Shown here: positions 50,557-59,909 of the stretch, piece after piece
How positions within the stretch are numbered: the first letter of the stretch is position 1
How the letters are laid out: each line of letters starts with the position of its first letter
NCBI RefSeq assembly: GCF_015694525.1
Contig: NZ_JADQDM010000006.1
Span: forward strand, 248,001-312,000
Reading direction: 5' to 3'
Origin: Hymenobacter ruricola
GTDB lineage: Bacteria; Bacteroidota; Bacteroidia; Cytophagales; Hymenobacteraceae
DNA: 64,000 bases
The notes under the pieces: generated by a model
What the model saw: only the letters and a program-made list of their open reading frames with translations
What the model was told of the DNA's origin: nothing
Databases searched by the model: none
Translations under genes and position numbers: made by a program

Positions 50557-51165
50557 ATGAAAAACCTGTCTGTTTTCGCCGCCCTGCTGCTGGCCCTGCC
50601 GCTCGCCGCCGCGGCCCAAACCACCCCGAGCCCCACCACCAAAACCACGACCACGCCCGCCCCAGCCGGCACCTCCCCCGCCGCCGTGCCGCCCGGCATG
50701 CAGCCCCAAACCGAAGTAACCGAAGACCTGGACCCCGCCACGGGCAAGGTCATCCGGCGCACCACCCGCACCATCTACGTGCCGGCCGGCACCCCGCCGT
50801 CCTCTACCACCTCCAAAACCACGGCGCCCACCACCACCGATTCCGACGTGGCTGCCTCCGCCGCCACCGATGCCCAGGTGACCACCTTCCTGCGCAAGAA
50901 AACCACCGTTTCCACCCTCACCACCGCCGGCCTGCTCGACGCCTACAACCGCTTCATGGACCGGGTGCGCGCCGACCGCCACTCCTGGAAAGCCGCCGAC
51001 TGGGCCACCGCCTCGGCCGTGCTCAGCAGCCTCAACGGGCGCTACGAGCAGCTGCGCAGCAGCTACACCTTCGACGACAAACTCACCATCCGCTCGCAGC
51101 AGGCCGAGTACCAGGCCCTGCGCACCGGCCGCCAGATTTCCGACTCGGTGTCGGACAAGCTATAG
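50557..51165 (+). CDS. Secreted hypothetical protein with Thr/Pro-rich linker
   Basis: A 202-residue product with a signal peptide (MKNLSVFAALLLALPLAAAA-Q), a long Thr/Pro/Ser-rich low-complexity region (about residues 22-105) broken by TEVTEDLDPATGKVIRRTTRTIYVPAG, and a compact helical C-terminal part (FLRKKTTVSTLTTAGLLDAYNRFMDRVRADRHSW ... SSLNGRYEQLRSSYTFDDKLTI). Probably periplasmic or surface exposed. No family recognised. Confidence 0.7.
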   Translation: MKNLSVFAALLLALPLAAAAQTTPSPTTKTTTTPAPAGTSPAAVPPGMQPQTEVTEDLDPATGKVIRRTTRTIYVPAGTPPSSTTSKTTAPTTTDSDVAASAATDAQVTTFLRKKTTVSTLTTAGLLDAYNRFMDRVRADRHSWKAADWATASAVLSSLNGRYEQLRSSYTFDDKLTIRSQQAEYQALRTGRQISDSVSDKL

Positions 51166-51197
51166 AGACGCGTATTCGCGTCTCTATAGCTTGTCCG
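51152..51197 (+). terminator. 21-bp hairpin overlapping a stop codon
   Basis: A perfect 21-bp stem with a 4-nt loop (TATT) whose left arm contains the last codons and TAG stop (51163-51165) of the secreted-protein gene. There is no U-tract, so its role in termination is uncertain. Confidence 0.6.
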
Positions 51198-51284
51198 TCA
51201 TGCAGCGCGCAGCGAAGCATCTTTACCGCAGCACTAATTATCTAGCATTGCGGTAAAGATGCTTCGCTGCGCGCTGCATGACGG
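51195..51284. repeat. REP-like palindrome, family A copy 4
   Basis: 36-nt perfect arms 51195-51230 and 51249-51284. Compared with copies 1-3 it reads GCAGCGCGCAGC instead of GCAGAGCGCAGC, and the opposite arm carries the matching change, so pairing is preserved. Confidence 0.95.
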
Positions 51285-51305
51285 TCTTATTTGACTACAA
51301 TTTCC

Positions 51306-52430
51306 CTACTCCAGCGCCTGCGCCAGGTCGGCCAGCAGCTCTTCCACGGGCTCAATGCCCACGCTCAGCCGCACCAGGCCCACGGTGATGCCCAGCTCGG
51401 CGCGCTGCGCATCGGTGAGGGCGCGGTGCGAAGTGGTAAGCGGGTGCGAGCACGAAGAGTCCACCCCCGCCAGCGAGGGCGCAAACGGAAACCGCTCGCT
51501 GTGCTGCATGAAGCGGTTGACCGCCGCCGCGTCATCGGCCAGCCGAAACGAGAGCATGCCGCCGTACCGGCCGCCGCCCTGCGCCAGCGCCAGCGCGTGC
51601 TGCGGGTGCGTGGGCAGGCCGGGGTAATACACCGCCGCCACCGCCGGGTGCTCGTCCAGAAACTCCGCCACCAGCCAGGCGTTTTCACAGTGGGCGGCCA
51701 CGCGCAGGCGCAGGGTTTTCAGGCCGCGCACGCTCAGCCAGCTTTCCATCGGGCTCAGGGTAAGGCCAAACACGGTGCCGATTTGGCGCAGGCGGGCGGC
51801 GTCCTCGGCCGCGCGGGCCACCACGGCGCCGGCCGTCACGTCGGAGTGGCCGGCCAGGTATTTGGTCACGCTGTGCAGCACAAGGTCGGCGCCGTAGGCC
51901 AGCGGCTGCGTCAGGGCGGGCGTCGCAAAGGTGTTGTCCACCACTAGCTTCAGGCCGTGGCGGTGGCACTCCCGGGCGGCGGCGCCCAGGTCCACCACGC
52001 GCAGCAGCGGGTTGCTCATCGTTTCGCAAAGCAGCAGCCGGGTAGTGCTTTGCAGGTAGGGCCTGAGGCCATACAGCGCCTCAAACGGCACGTAGCTGGC
52101 CGTGATGCCCAGCCGCGCCAGCTCCAGGTTCAGCAGCGCCGCCGAGCCGCCGTAGATGTCGGCCGCGCACAGCACGTGGTCGCCGGCCTGGCAGTAAGTC
52201 AGTAGTGCCGCAAAAATGGCGGCCATGCCCGAGCCCGTGGCCACGGCGCCCGCGCCGCTTTCCCAGCGGTTCACGGCTTCGGCCAGCTCGTCAGAGTTGG
52301 GGTTACCGTTGCGCGAGTACAGGTAGCGGCTGCCCGGCTCGTCAAAGTACTGCTGCACCGCGTCGAGGTCTTCAAACTTGAAGACCGACGTCTGGTAGAT
52401 GGGCGTGATTTTGGGCGTAATCTGGGTCAT
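51306..52430 (-). CDS. Cys/Met metabolism PLP-dependent enzyme (cystathionine gamma-synthase/lyase type)
   Basis: A 374-residue PLP enzyme of the trans-sulfuration family: TPIYQTSVFKF, YLYSRNGNPNSDELAEAVNRWE, GAVATGSGMAAIFA, KLVVDNTFATPALTQPLAYGADLVLHSVTKYLAGHSDVTAG (with the PLP lysine in SVTKY) and GLVRLSVGIEPVEELL. Members act on homoserine esters, cystathionine or methionine; the reaction cannot be settled from sequence alone (MetB, MetC or methionine gamma-lyase). A TACCTTTG element lies 53 nt upstream. Confidence 0.92.
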   Translation of the reverse strand: MTQITPKITPIYQTSVFKFEDLDAVQQYFDEPGSRYLYSRNGNPNSDELAEAVNRWESGAGAVATGSGMAAIFAALLTYCQAGDHVLCAADIYGGSAALLNLELARLGITASYVPFEALYGLRPYLQSTTRLLLCETMSNPLLRVVDLGAAARECHRHGLKLVVDNTFATPALTQPLAYGADLVLHSVTKYLAGHSDVTAGAVVARAAEDAARLRQIGTVFGLTLSPMESWLSVRGLKTLRLRVAAHCENAWLVAEFLDEHPAVAAVYYPGLPTHPQHALALAQGGGRYGGMLSFRLADDAAAVNRFMQHSERFPFAPSLAGVDSSCSHPLTTSHRALTDAQRAELGITVGLVRLSVGIEPVEELLADLAQALE

Positions 52431-52483
52431 GGCAGCGCCGGGCGCCGGTTCGGTGCGTTGCGCACGGCCGGCCCCGGGAGCCC

Positions 52484-52491
52484 CAAAGGTA
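52484..52491 (-). promoter_or_regulatory. TAnnTTTG promoter element of the trans-sulfuration gene
   Basis: Minus-strand TACCTTTG, 53 nt upstream of the ATG at 52430, inside the short gap after the TPR gene. Confidence 0.5.
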
Positions 52492-52518
52492 AGCCCGCCC
52501 GGCAGCGCCGCGGCCCGC

Positions 52519-53409
52519 TCACAGCTGCTTCAGCTCCTTGGTCAGCTCGTTGGCGTCGGCCTCGTAGCCGGGCATCTTGCGCATCTGGGCCAGGTAGCGG
52601 GCGGCCTCGTCCTTGCGTTTCAGCTCAATGGCCAGCCGGGCCAGGTTGCCAACGGTGGAGGGGTCGTTGGGGGCCAGGGCATCGGCCTGCTGCAGCTTGG
52701 CATACGCCTGGGCCGGCTGCTTCTTGAAGGCGTAGTACATGCCCACGTTGAAGGGCCCGAGCGAGCTTTTGGGGTAATATTTTTCAATGAGGTCGGCAAT
52801 GGCCCGGCCGTCCTCCAGGGCGTGGTCTCTGTCCTGGCGCCAGTAATAGGAAGCATATTCCTCCAGCGTGGCCGGCACAAACTGCGCTTCGGGCCCGGGC
52901 AGCGCGCCGCCGTCGCGCCAGCGCCAGGGCTGCCCGTTCGCCGGGTGCGCCGCCAGCGCCGTGCGCAGCGCGAGCAGTTGCGGCGCGGGCTGGCCCGTCA
53001 TTTCATACAGCTTGGCTAGGCCGAAGTGCATGTCGAGCCGGTCGGGGGCGAAACCCAGGCCCTTGCCCAGCGCCGCGGCCGCCTGCTTCACCAGTTCAGG
53101 GTCGTAGCCCGAGCTCAGGTTGCCCACCGTCTGGCCTTTTTTGTCCTCGAATTCGATGCCTTTTCCCTTCGCCGGGCCCGGCTGCACCAGCACCCGCTCG
53201 GCCTTTTTCAGCAGCCAGTTGAACTGGGCCACGTACAGGTCGGGGTCGCGCGGCGCGGCCTTCTCCCAGTCCTTCAGGGTCTGCTCCACGGCCGCCGGCT
53301 TGTTGGCCTGCACTGCCGCCCGAAACCGCTCCCGGAAGCCATCGGCTGGCCCAAAGGCGCTCAGCAGCGCGGCCAGCACCAGCACTACCACCGTGTATTT
53401 TTTGCTCAT
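52519..53409 (-). CDS. Tetratricopeptide-repeat secreted protein
   Basis: A 296-residue product with an N-terminal signal peptide or anchor (KYTVVVLVLAALLSAFG). Helical repeats follow: AAVEQTLKDWEKAAPRDPDLYVAQF, YDPELVKQAAAALGKGLGFAPDRLDMHFGLAKLYEM, SSLGPFNVGMYYAFKKQPAQAYAKLQQADALAPNDPSTVGNLARLAIELKRKDEAARYL, the last two matching the TPR consensus. Probably a periplasmic scaffold. It is 46 nt downstream of the AI-2E permease gene and likely in the same operon. Confidence 0.82.
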   Translation of the reverse strand: MSKKYTVVVLVLAALLSAFGPADGFRERFRAAVQANKPAAVEQTLKDWEKAAPRDPDLYVAQFNWLLKKAERVLVQPGPAKGKGIEFEDKKGQTVGNLSSGYDPELVKQAAAALGKGLGFAPDRLDMHFGLAKLYEMTGQPAPQLLALRTALAAHPANGQPWRWRDGGALPGPEAQFVPATLEEYASYYWRQDRDHALEDGRAIADLIEKYYPKSSLGPFNVGMYYAFKKQPAQAYAKLQQADALAPNDPSTVGNLARLAIELKRKDEAARYLAQMRKMPGYEADANELTKELKQL

Positions 53410-53455
53410 CTCGCCTGATAAATAGAAGTTCGGCGGCAAGATAGCAGCCGGGCCA

Positions 53456-54517
53456 TTACTCCTTGGCGGCGGGCCGGGCGTCGCGGTTTTCGCGCCGAAA
53501 CACTTCCATCAGCACCAGGAAGTAAGACACCAGCAGCGGCCCCACCACCAATCCAATCAGCCCAAAAATCTCCACGCCCAGCACCAGCCCCACCAACGTC
53601 ACCAGCGGGTGAATGTCGCCCATGCGCTTGGCCAGCAGGATACGCAAGAGGTTGTCCACGTTGATAATCACGATAAAGCCTACCAGCAGAATGCCGATGG
53701 CCTGCCCGTTGTGCCCCTGCGAAAACTGGTACAGCGCCGCCGGGCCCCACACCAGCGGCGTGCCCAGCACCGGCAAAAAAGCCATAAAAAATGCCACCAC
53801 GCCCCAAAACAGCGCGTCGGGCACGCCAAATATCCACAGCGTCGCGCCCGTGAGAATGCTCTGCACCAGGGCCACCACCACCTGCCCCAGCACGTTGGCG
53901 TTCACATTGTTTTTCAGCGACTCGCCCAGCTCCTGCAGCGTTTCGTTGCGGAACGGCAGGTAGCGGTGCAGCCCCAGCAGAAAGTACGTTTCCTGCATAA
54001 ACATGTAGTACATCGTGAACAGCATCAGCCCCACGATGACCAGGAAGTTGAGCGCGCTGCTGGCCAGCGTGGGCAGCCAGCCGCTCACCTTGGCGCCGCC
54101 TTGCAGCAGCACCTGCCGCACGTTGAACTGCTCGGTGATTTTGAAGCCCACAGCCTTCTCCACCTTGTGCACCACCTCCAGAATCTGCTCCGGGTTCTGC
54201 GCAAACTGCACCAGCCGGTCGAGCAGCAGCGAGCTGAGCGCATAAAACGGAATCACGAGCACCACCACCGTCACCAGCAGTATCAGCACGGTCACGAGCC
54301 GCCGGTTCCATTTTCTTTTGTGCACCAAGCCCACCCACCACGGCCGGAACACCACAAACAGGATGCCGGCCGCCAAAAACGCCGTCAGGTACTGCGCCAG
54401 CCCAAAAAGCATGAGCCCGGCGAGCGCCAGAATGGAAGCCACCAGCAGCACATAGCGCTGGCGTGGCGTGTAAATATTCTGGACCGCAATGAAGGGGTCG
54501 CTTAGCGGGTTTTTCAT
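53456..54517 (-). CDS. AI-2E family (PerM-type) transporter
   Basis: A 353-residue membrane protein with about eight TM helices. Typical features: paired N-terminal helices (YVLLVASILALAGLMLFGLAQYL; FLAAGILFVVFRPWWVG), an amphipathic central region, ALVQSILTGATLWIFGVPDALFWGVVAFFMAFLPVLGTPLVWGPAAL, and KRMGDIHPLVTLVGLVLGVEIFGLIGLVVGPLL near the end, the family hallmark. Substrate unknown; few members really transport AI-2. Start at ATG 54517. Confidence 0.93.
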   Translation of the reverse strand: MKNPLSDPFIAVQNIYTPRQRYVLLVASILALAGLMLFGLAQYLTAFLAAGILFVVFRPWWVGLVHKRKWNRRLVTVLILLVTVVVLVIPFYALSSLLLDRLVQFAQNPEQILEVVHKVEKAVGFKITEQFNVRQVLLQGGAKVSGWLPTLASSALNFLVIVGLMLFTMYYMFMQETYFLLGLHRYLPFRNETLQELGESLKNNVNANVLGQVVVALVQSILTGATLWIFGVPDALFWGVVAFFMAFLPVLGTPLVWGPAALYQFSQGHNGQAIGILLVGFIVIINVDNLLRILLAKRMGDIHPLVTLVGLVLGVEIFGLIGLVVGPLLVSYFLVLMEVFRRENRDARPAAKE

Positions 54518-54592
54518 AAGCAGGGCGCCGGGCCGTACAACGGTTTCCGGCATACGAATAACTAGCGTTTTTGCCAATAACCAAGGCACGAA

Positions 54593-54623
54593 AAAGCCGC
54601 TCCTGGCAAACAGAAGCGGCTTT
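54593..54623 (-). terminator. Terminator of the atpD-atpC unit
   Basis: A 9-bp stem AAAGCCGCT/AGCGGCTTT followed on the minus strand by a T run, 28 nt beyond the atpC stop. Confidence 0.75.
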
Positions 54624-54650
54624 CTTATTTCGCAAAAGCGTGGGCCATCC

Positions 54651-54896
54651 CTACGCCATGGCGCCTTCGGCCAGCACAATCACGTTGTTGCGCAGCACTT
54701 CCACCACGCCGCCCTCGATGCGAATGGCTTCGCGGCCGGTAGCGCTGGTCAGCGTTACCTCGCCGGCGCGCAACGCGGCAATCAGCGGGGCGTGGTTGTT
54801 CAGCACTTCAAACGAGCCGTCGGCACCCGGAAACTGGGCCGACGTCACTTCGCCTTCGAACACCTTGCGGTCGGGGGTGATAATTTCTAAATGCAT
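54651..54896 (-). CDS. atpC: ATP synthase F1 epsilon subunit
   Basis: An 81-residue protein, the short form without the C-terminal helical hairpin: MHLEIITPDRKVFEGEVTSAQFPGADGSFEVLNNHAPLIAALRAGEVTL. It connects the rotor to the c-ring and regulates ATP hydrolysis. It is 89 nt downstream of atpD and separated from it by heptamer repeats. The other atp genes are not in the window, so atpDC is a split locus, as often found in Bacteroidota. Confidence 0.95.
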   Translation of the reverse strand: MHLEIITPDRKVFEGEVTSAQFPGADGSFEVLNNHAPLIAALRAGEVTLTSATGREAIRIEGGVVEVLRNNVIVLAEGAMA

Positions 54897-54906
54897 AACT
54901 CTTGTT

Positions 54907-54985
54907 AGTTAAGAGTTAAGGGTTAGGAGTTAAGGGTTAGAAGCTGCATTCGGCAACTCTTAACTCTTAACTCCTAACTCTTAAC

Positions 54986-54988
<3 letters not shown>
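54907..54988. repeat. Inverted heptamer repeats between atpD and atpC
   Basis: Five AGTTAAG/GGTTAGG-type heptamers (54907-54941), 13 nt, then four AACTCTT-type heptamers plus a partial one (54955-54988). The two arms are complementary and could form a roughly 30-bp hairpin. The right arm supplies the atpD stop codon (54986-54988). Confidence 0.9.
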
Positions 54989-56629
<1,641 letters not shown>

Positions 56630-56769
56630 TCAAGCCACAAGGCGCGTCAGGGCGTTTTGCATCCGTTTGCGGAGCGAATTTCTTCAGAAAATTTTTGCTT
56701 CACCCCTTGCCCCGAATTTTTCCGGTAGTACATTTGCAGTCCCAAACGGCACGTAGCCCGATGGGAAAC

Positions 56770-56842
56770 TGTCCGATGGTGTAACTGGCAACACGCTTGA
56801 TTTTGATTCAAGAAAGTCCAGGTTCGAGCCCTGGTCGGACAA
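56770..56842 (+). tRNA. tRNA-Gln (anticodon TTG)
   Basis: A 73-nt cloverleaf: acceptor stem TGTCCGA/TCGGACA with discriminator A, anticodon arm CTTGA-TTTTGAT-TCAAG (anticodon at 56803-56805), T-arm CCAGG-TTCGAGC-CCTGG. No CCA is encoded. TACATTTG lies about 40 nt upstream (a TAnnTTTG match). Confidence 0.95.
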
Positions 56843-56986
56843 CGACAAAGCTCGAGTAAACGCAAGGCGCTGGCTTCTCCAACTTTCGGAGTGGTCAGCG
56901 CCTTTCGCTTTTCTCCCCGGCACGCATTCGTGGCCGGCCCGCCCGGGCCGGCCGCCTCACCCGCAACACATTCAGCACCTTCCCCA

Positions 56987-57913
56987 ATGAAACAGGTCAA
57001 AATATTCGCCGGCAGCGCCTCCCAGGTCCTCGCCGAAAATATTGCTGCCGCCTACGGCACCCAGCTCGGCGACCTCACCCTGCAGCGCTTCGCCGACACC
57101 GAGATGGGACCCAGCTTCAACGAGAGCGTGCGGGGCTGCGAGGTGTTTCTGGTGCAAAGCACGCCGCCGCCCGCCGAGCACCTCATGGAGCTCATGCTGA
57201 TGGTGGACGCCGCCAAGCGCGCCTCGGCCCACAAAGTGAACATCCTGATGCCCTACATGGGCTACGCCCGCCAGGACCGCAAGGACAAGCCCCGCGTGAG
57301 CATCGGCGCCAAAGTGGTGGCCAACATCATTCAGAGCGTGGGCACCGACCGGCTGATGACCTGCGACCTGCACGCCGGCCAGATTCAGGGCTTCTTCGAC
57401 ATTCCGGTCGACCACCTCGACGGCGCCACCGTGACGGCGCCCTACATCAAGTCGCTGAACCTGGAAAACCTGATTTTTGCTTCGCCCGACGTGGGCGGCG
57501 TGGTGCGCACGCGGGCTTTCGCCAAGAAATTCGGGGCCGAGATTGTGGTCTGCGACAAGATGCGCATCCGGGCCAATGAAATTGCCTCGATGCAGGTGAT
57601 TGGCGACGTGAAGGGCATGGACGTGGTGTTTGTGGACGACATGGTGGACACGGCCGGCACCATCTGCAAAGCCGCCGAGCTGGTGATGGACCGCGGGGCC
57701 AAATCGGTGCGCGCCGTGGTGACGCACCCGCTGCTGAGCGGCCCGGCCCACGACCGCATTCGCAACAGCGTGCTCACCGAGCTCATTACGACCGACACCA
57801 TCCCGTTGCGCGAGGAAAACGATAAGATTCACGTCATCACGCTGGCCCCGCTGTTTGCCCAGGCCATTCGCAACGTGGTGACGCACGAGAGCATCAGCTC
57901 GCTGTTTGTGTAA
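56987..57913 (+). CDS. prs: Ribose-phosphate pyrophosphokinase
   Basis: A 308-residue enzyme making PRPP from ribose-5-phosphate and ATP. Seen: KIFAGSASQVLAENIAAAYG, RFADTEMGPSFNESVRG, YMGYARQDRKDKPR (flexible-loop region), DLHAGQIQGFFDIPVDHL and the PRPP motif VVFVDDMVDTAGTICKAAELVMDRGA. Start at ATG 56987, downstream of the tRNA-Gln gene. The upstream open frame crosses the tRNA region and is not coding. Confidence 0.97.
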   Translation: MKQVKIFAGSASQVLAENIAAAYGTQLGDLTLQRFADTEMGPSFNESVRGCEVFLVQSTPPPAEHLMELMLMVDAAKRASAHKVNILMPYMGYARQDRKDKPRVSIGAKVVANIIQSVGTDRLMTCDLHAGQIQGFFDIPVDHLDGATVTAPYIKSLNLENLIFASPDVGGVVRTRAFAKKFGAEIVVCDKMRIRANEIASMQVIGDVKGMDVVFVDDMVDTAGTICKAAELVMDRGAKSVRAVVTHPLLSGPAHDRIRNSVLTELITTDTIPLREENDKIHVITLAPLFAQAIRNVVTHESISSLFV

Positions 57914-57924
57914 GGCAATCGCCT

Positions 57925-58094
57925 GTCATTGCGAGTGAAGCGAAGCAATCCGTTCTGTCAACGCCAGACACGCCCTCTTGCCAGAAAGCCCCGGCACCGC
58001 AATGGTGCCGGGGCTTTTTACGCGAAAAAGCCTTATCACAACTCAAGGCTGGTCGCTAAGAGGGGACGGATTGCTTCGCTACGCTCGCAATGAC
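57925..58094. repeat. REP-like palindrome, family C, containing the prs terminator
   Basis: 29-nt arms GTCATTGCGAGTGAAGCGAA... (57925-57953) and its inverted copy (58066-58094) with two mismatches. A 14-bp terminator hairpin lies between the arms. This is the third variant of the GTCAT-type element. Confidence 0.92.
57985..58017 (+). terminator. Terminator of prs
   Basis: A 14-bp perfect stem AAAGCCCCGGCACC/GGTGCCGGGGCTTT, 5-nt loop, followed by a T run. It is nested within the family C palindrome. Confidence 0.85.
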
Positions 58095-58160
58095 AAGCCA
58101 GAACTTTGGCACAATTTTGTAGAACAGCCCTTCCAACTGGAACCTTTTTCTGCAAACGTG

Positions 58161-59222
58161 ATGCACAAGCTTTACCCTTCCGTCCTTTTCCTTTTTGCGG
58201 CGTTGCTGCTGGCTTCCTGTGCGTCGTCGGTGCACATTCGGGCGCTGGCGCCCGCGGCGGTCCCCATGCCGGCCAACCTGCAAAGCGTGGCCACCGCCAA
58301 CCGAATTATTCCCAACTCACGCCGCGAGAAGTTTTTTGATGTGCTGGAAGGCGCCTTCACCGGCGAAGGCCCGGGCGTGGACCGCGCCGGGGCCGACGAG
58401 TGCGTGAACGTGGTGGGCCAGGCCCTGGCCAACAACAGCTACCGCTTCAAGGTGACGCAGGCGCAATTGCAGCTACAGGGCCGCGGGCGCGAGTTTTTCC
58501 TGCCGCCGCTGGAGCCGCGCTACATTCAGTCGCTGTGCCGCCGCACGCAGGTAGATGGCCTCGTGGTGCTCGAAGCGTTCGATTCGGACATGGCCCTGAG
58601 CCGCACCAACGGCACCCGCACCGTGAAGGACAAGGAAGGCAAGGAGCACCAAATCCCGACCGTGCGGGTGGACATGGTGATGAAGGTGGTGACCGGCTTC
58701 CGCACCTACGGCGCGGCCCAGGGCTTCGTGCTCGACCAAGCGCGGCAGGAAGAACAGCTGGCTTTTTCGGGCGAAGGCGACACGTACGGCGCCGCCCTGC
58801 GCCAGCTGCCGCCGCCCGAAGTGTGCATCCGGCGGGTGGCCCAGCGGGCCGGCGACGGCTACGCCCGCCGCATTGCCCCTTCTTATGTCGACCTGAACCG
58901 CAACTTTTTCACCACTGCCAAAAAAGACGCCTTGATGAAGCAAGCCGCCACGCGCGCCGAAGCCGGCGACTGGGCCGGGGCCGAAACCATCTGGCAGCAG
59001 GCCGCCCGCAACCTGCACCCCAAAATTGCCGGCCGCGCCTTTTACAACCTGGCCGTGGCCAGCGAGGTGCGCGGTGACTTGCCGGGCGCCATCGAGTGGG
59101 CCAAAAAGTCGGCTTTCACCTGCAACAACGGCCAGGCCAAGTCCTACCTGCGCGTGCTCAACGACCGGCTGGTGGCGCAAAACGTGGTGCAGGAGCAGTT
59201 GAAAAGCGTACCGACCCATTAG
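58161..59222 (+). CDS. DUF6340-like lipoprotein
   Basis: A 353-residue product with a lipobox (LFLFAALLLASC, Cys about residue 20). The mature part has ANRIIPNSRREKFFDVLEGAFTGEG, SLCRRTQVDGLVVLEAFDSD, RVDMVMKVVTGFRTYG and a C-terminal TPR-like helical part (GDWAGAETIWQQAARNLHPKIAGRAFYNLAVASEVRGDLPGAIEWAKKSA). This matches DUF6340, a Bacteroidota lipoprotein family of unknown function. Start at ATG 58161. The open frame begins at 57978 inside the terminator and is not used. Confidence 0.8.
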   Translation: MHKLYPSVLFLFAALLLASCASSVHIRALAPAAVPMPANLQSVATANRIIPNSRREKFFDVLEGAFTGEGPGVDRAGADECVNVVGQALANNSYRFKVTQAQLQLQGRGREFFLPPLEPRYIQSLCRRTQVDGLVVLEAFDSDMALSRTNGTRTVKDKEGKEHQIPTVRVDMVMKVVTGFRTYGAAQGFVLDQARQEEQLAFSGEGDTYGAALRQLPPPEVCIRRVAQRAGDGYARRIAPSYVDLNRNFFTTAKKDALMKQAATRAEAGDWAGAETIWQQAARNLHPKIAGRAFYNLAVASEVRGDLPGAIEWAKKSAFTCNNGQAKSYLRVLNDRLVAQNVVQEQLKSVPTH

Positions 59223-59264
59223 GTTATTCTTCGTAAAGAACTGGTTTTTCAGGAGAAAAGCCCC

Positions 59265-59272
59265 TACCTTTG
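59265..59272 (+). promoter_or_regulatory. TAnnTTTG promoter element of rplY
   Basis: TACCTTTG, 63 nt before the rplY ATG and immediately before the leader hairpin. Confidence 0.6.
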
Positions 59273-59273
59273 C

Positions 59274-59308
59274 GGCCCGTTTGCCCCAACTCCGGCGGCA
59301 AACGGGCC
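59274..59308 (+). promoter_or_regulatory. Hairpin in the rplY leader
   Basis: GGCCCGTTTGCC (59274-59285) pairs perfectly with GGCAAACGGGCC (59297-59308), followed by ATTTTATT. It lies at the 5' end of the predicted leader and could act as a terminator-like attenuator, an L25 autoregulatory site or a stability hairpin. Confidence 0.55.
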
Positions 59309-59335
59309 ATTTTATTATCCCAAAACCACTTCTTT

Positions 59336-59908
59336 ATGAAAAGCCTCGAGATTGTAGGGTTTAAAAGAGCGAATCTCGGTAAAACGGACGCCAAGGCATT
59401 GCGCCTCGACGCTCAAGTACCGTGCGTGTTGTATGGCGGCAAGGACACCGTGCACTTCTCCGTGCCCGCCATCCTGTTCCGCGAATTGTTGTACACACCG
59501 GAGGCTCACATCGTGGACCTGAACGTGGAAGGCACCCAGTACCGCGCCATCGTGCAGGAAGCCCAGTTCCATCCCGTGAACGAAATGCTCCTCCACGTTG
59601 ACTTCCTGGAGCTGGAAGAAGGCAAAGAGGTGAAAATGGACATCCCCGTGAAGTACATCGGCGTATCGCCGGGCGTGCTGGCCGGTGGCAAGCTGGTGAG
59701 CAAGCTGCGCAAAGTGAAAGTGCGCGCCACCGCCGACAACCTGCCCGACTACGTGGAGGTGAACATCAGCGGCCTCGAGCTCGGCAAGTCCATCAAAGTG
59801 GGCGCCGTGGAGCCGAAAAACTACACCATCCTGACCAACGCCGCCGCCCCGATTGCGACCATCGCCATCCCGCGCGCCCTGAAAGGCGAAATGGCCGCTG
59901 GCAAGTAA
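59336..59908 (+). CDS. rplY: 50S ribosomal protein L25 (CTC type)
   Basis: A 190-residue, two-domain L25/TL5: an N-terminal 5S-rRNA-binding barrel (LGKTDAKALRLDAQVPCVLYGGKDTVHFSVP, VQEAQFHPVNEMLLHVDFLEL) and a C-terminal domain (KMDIPVKYIGVSPGVLAGGKL, DYVEVNISGLELGKSIKVGAV). Longer than the about 95-residue E. coli L25, as usual outside gammaproteobacteria. It lies directly upstream of pth, as in many bacteria. Start at ATG 59336. Confidence 0.97.
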   Translation: MKSLEIVGFKRANLGKTDAKALRLDAQVPCVLYGGKDTVHFSVPAILFRELLYTPEAHIVDLNVEGTQYRAIVQEAQFHPVNEMLLHVDFLELEEGKEVKMDIPVKYIGVSPGVLAGGKLVSKLRKVKVRATADNLPDYVEVNISGLELGKSIKVGAVEPKNYTILTNAAAPIATIAIPRALKGEMAAGK

Positions 59909-59909
59909 T

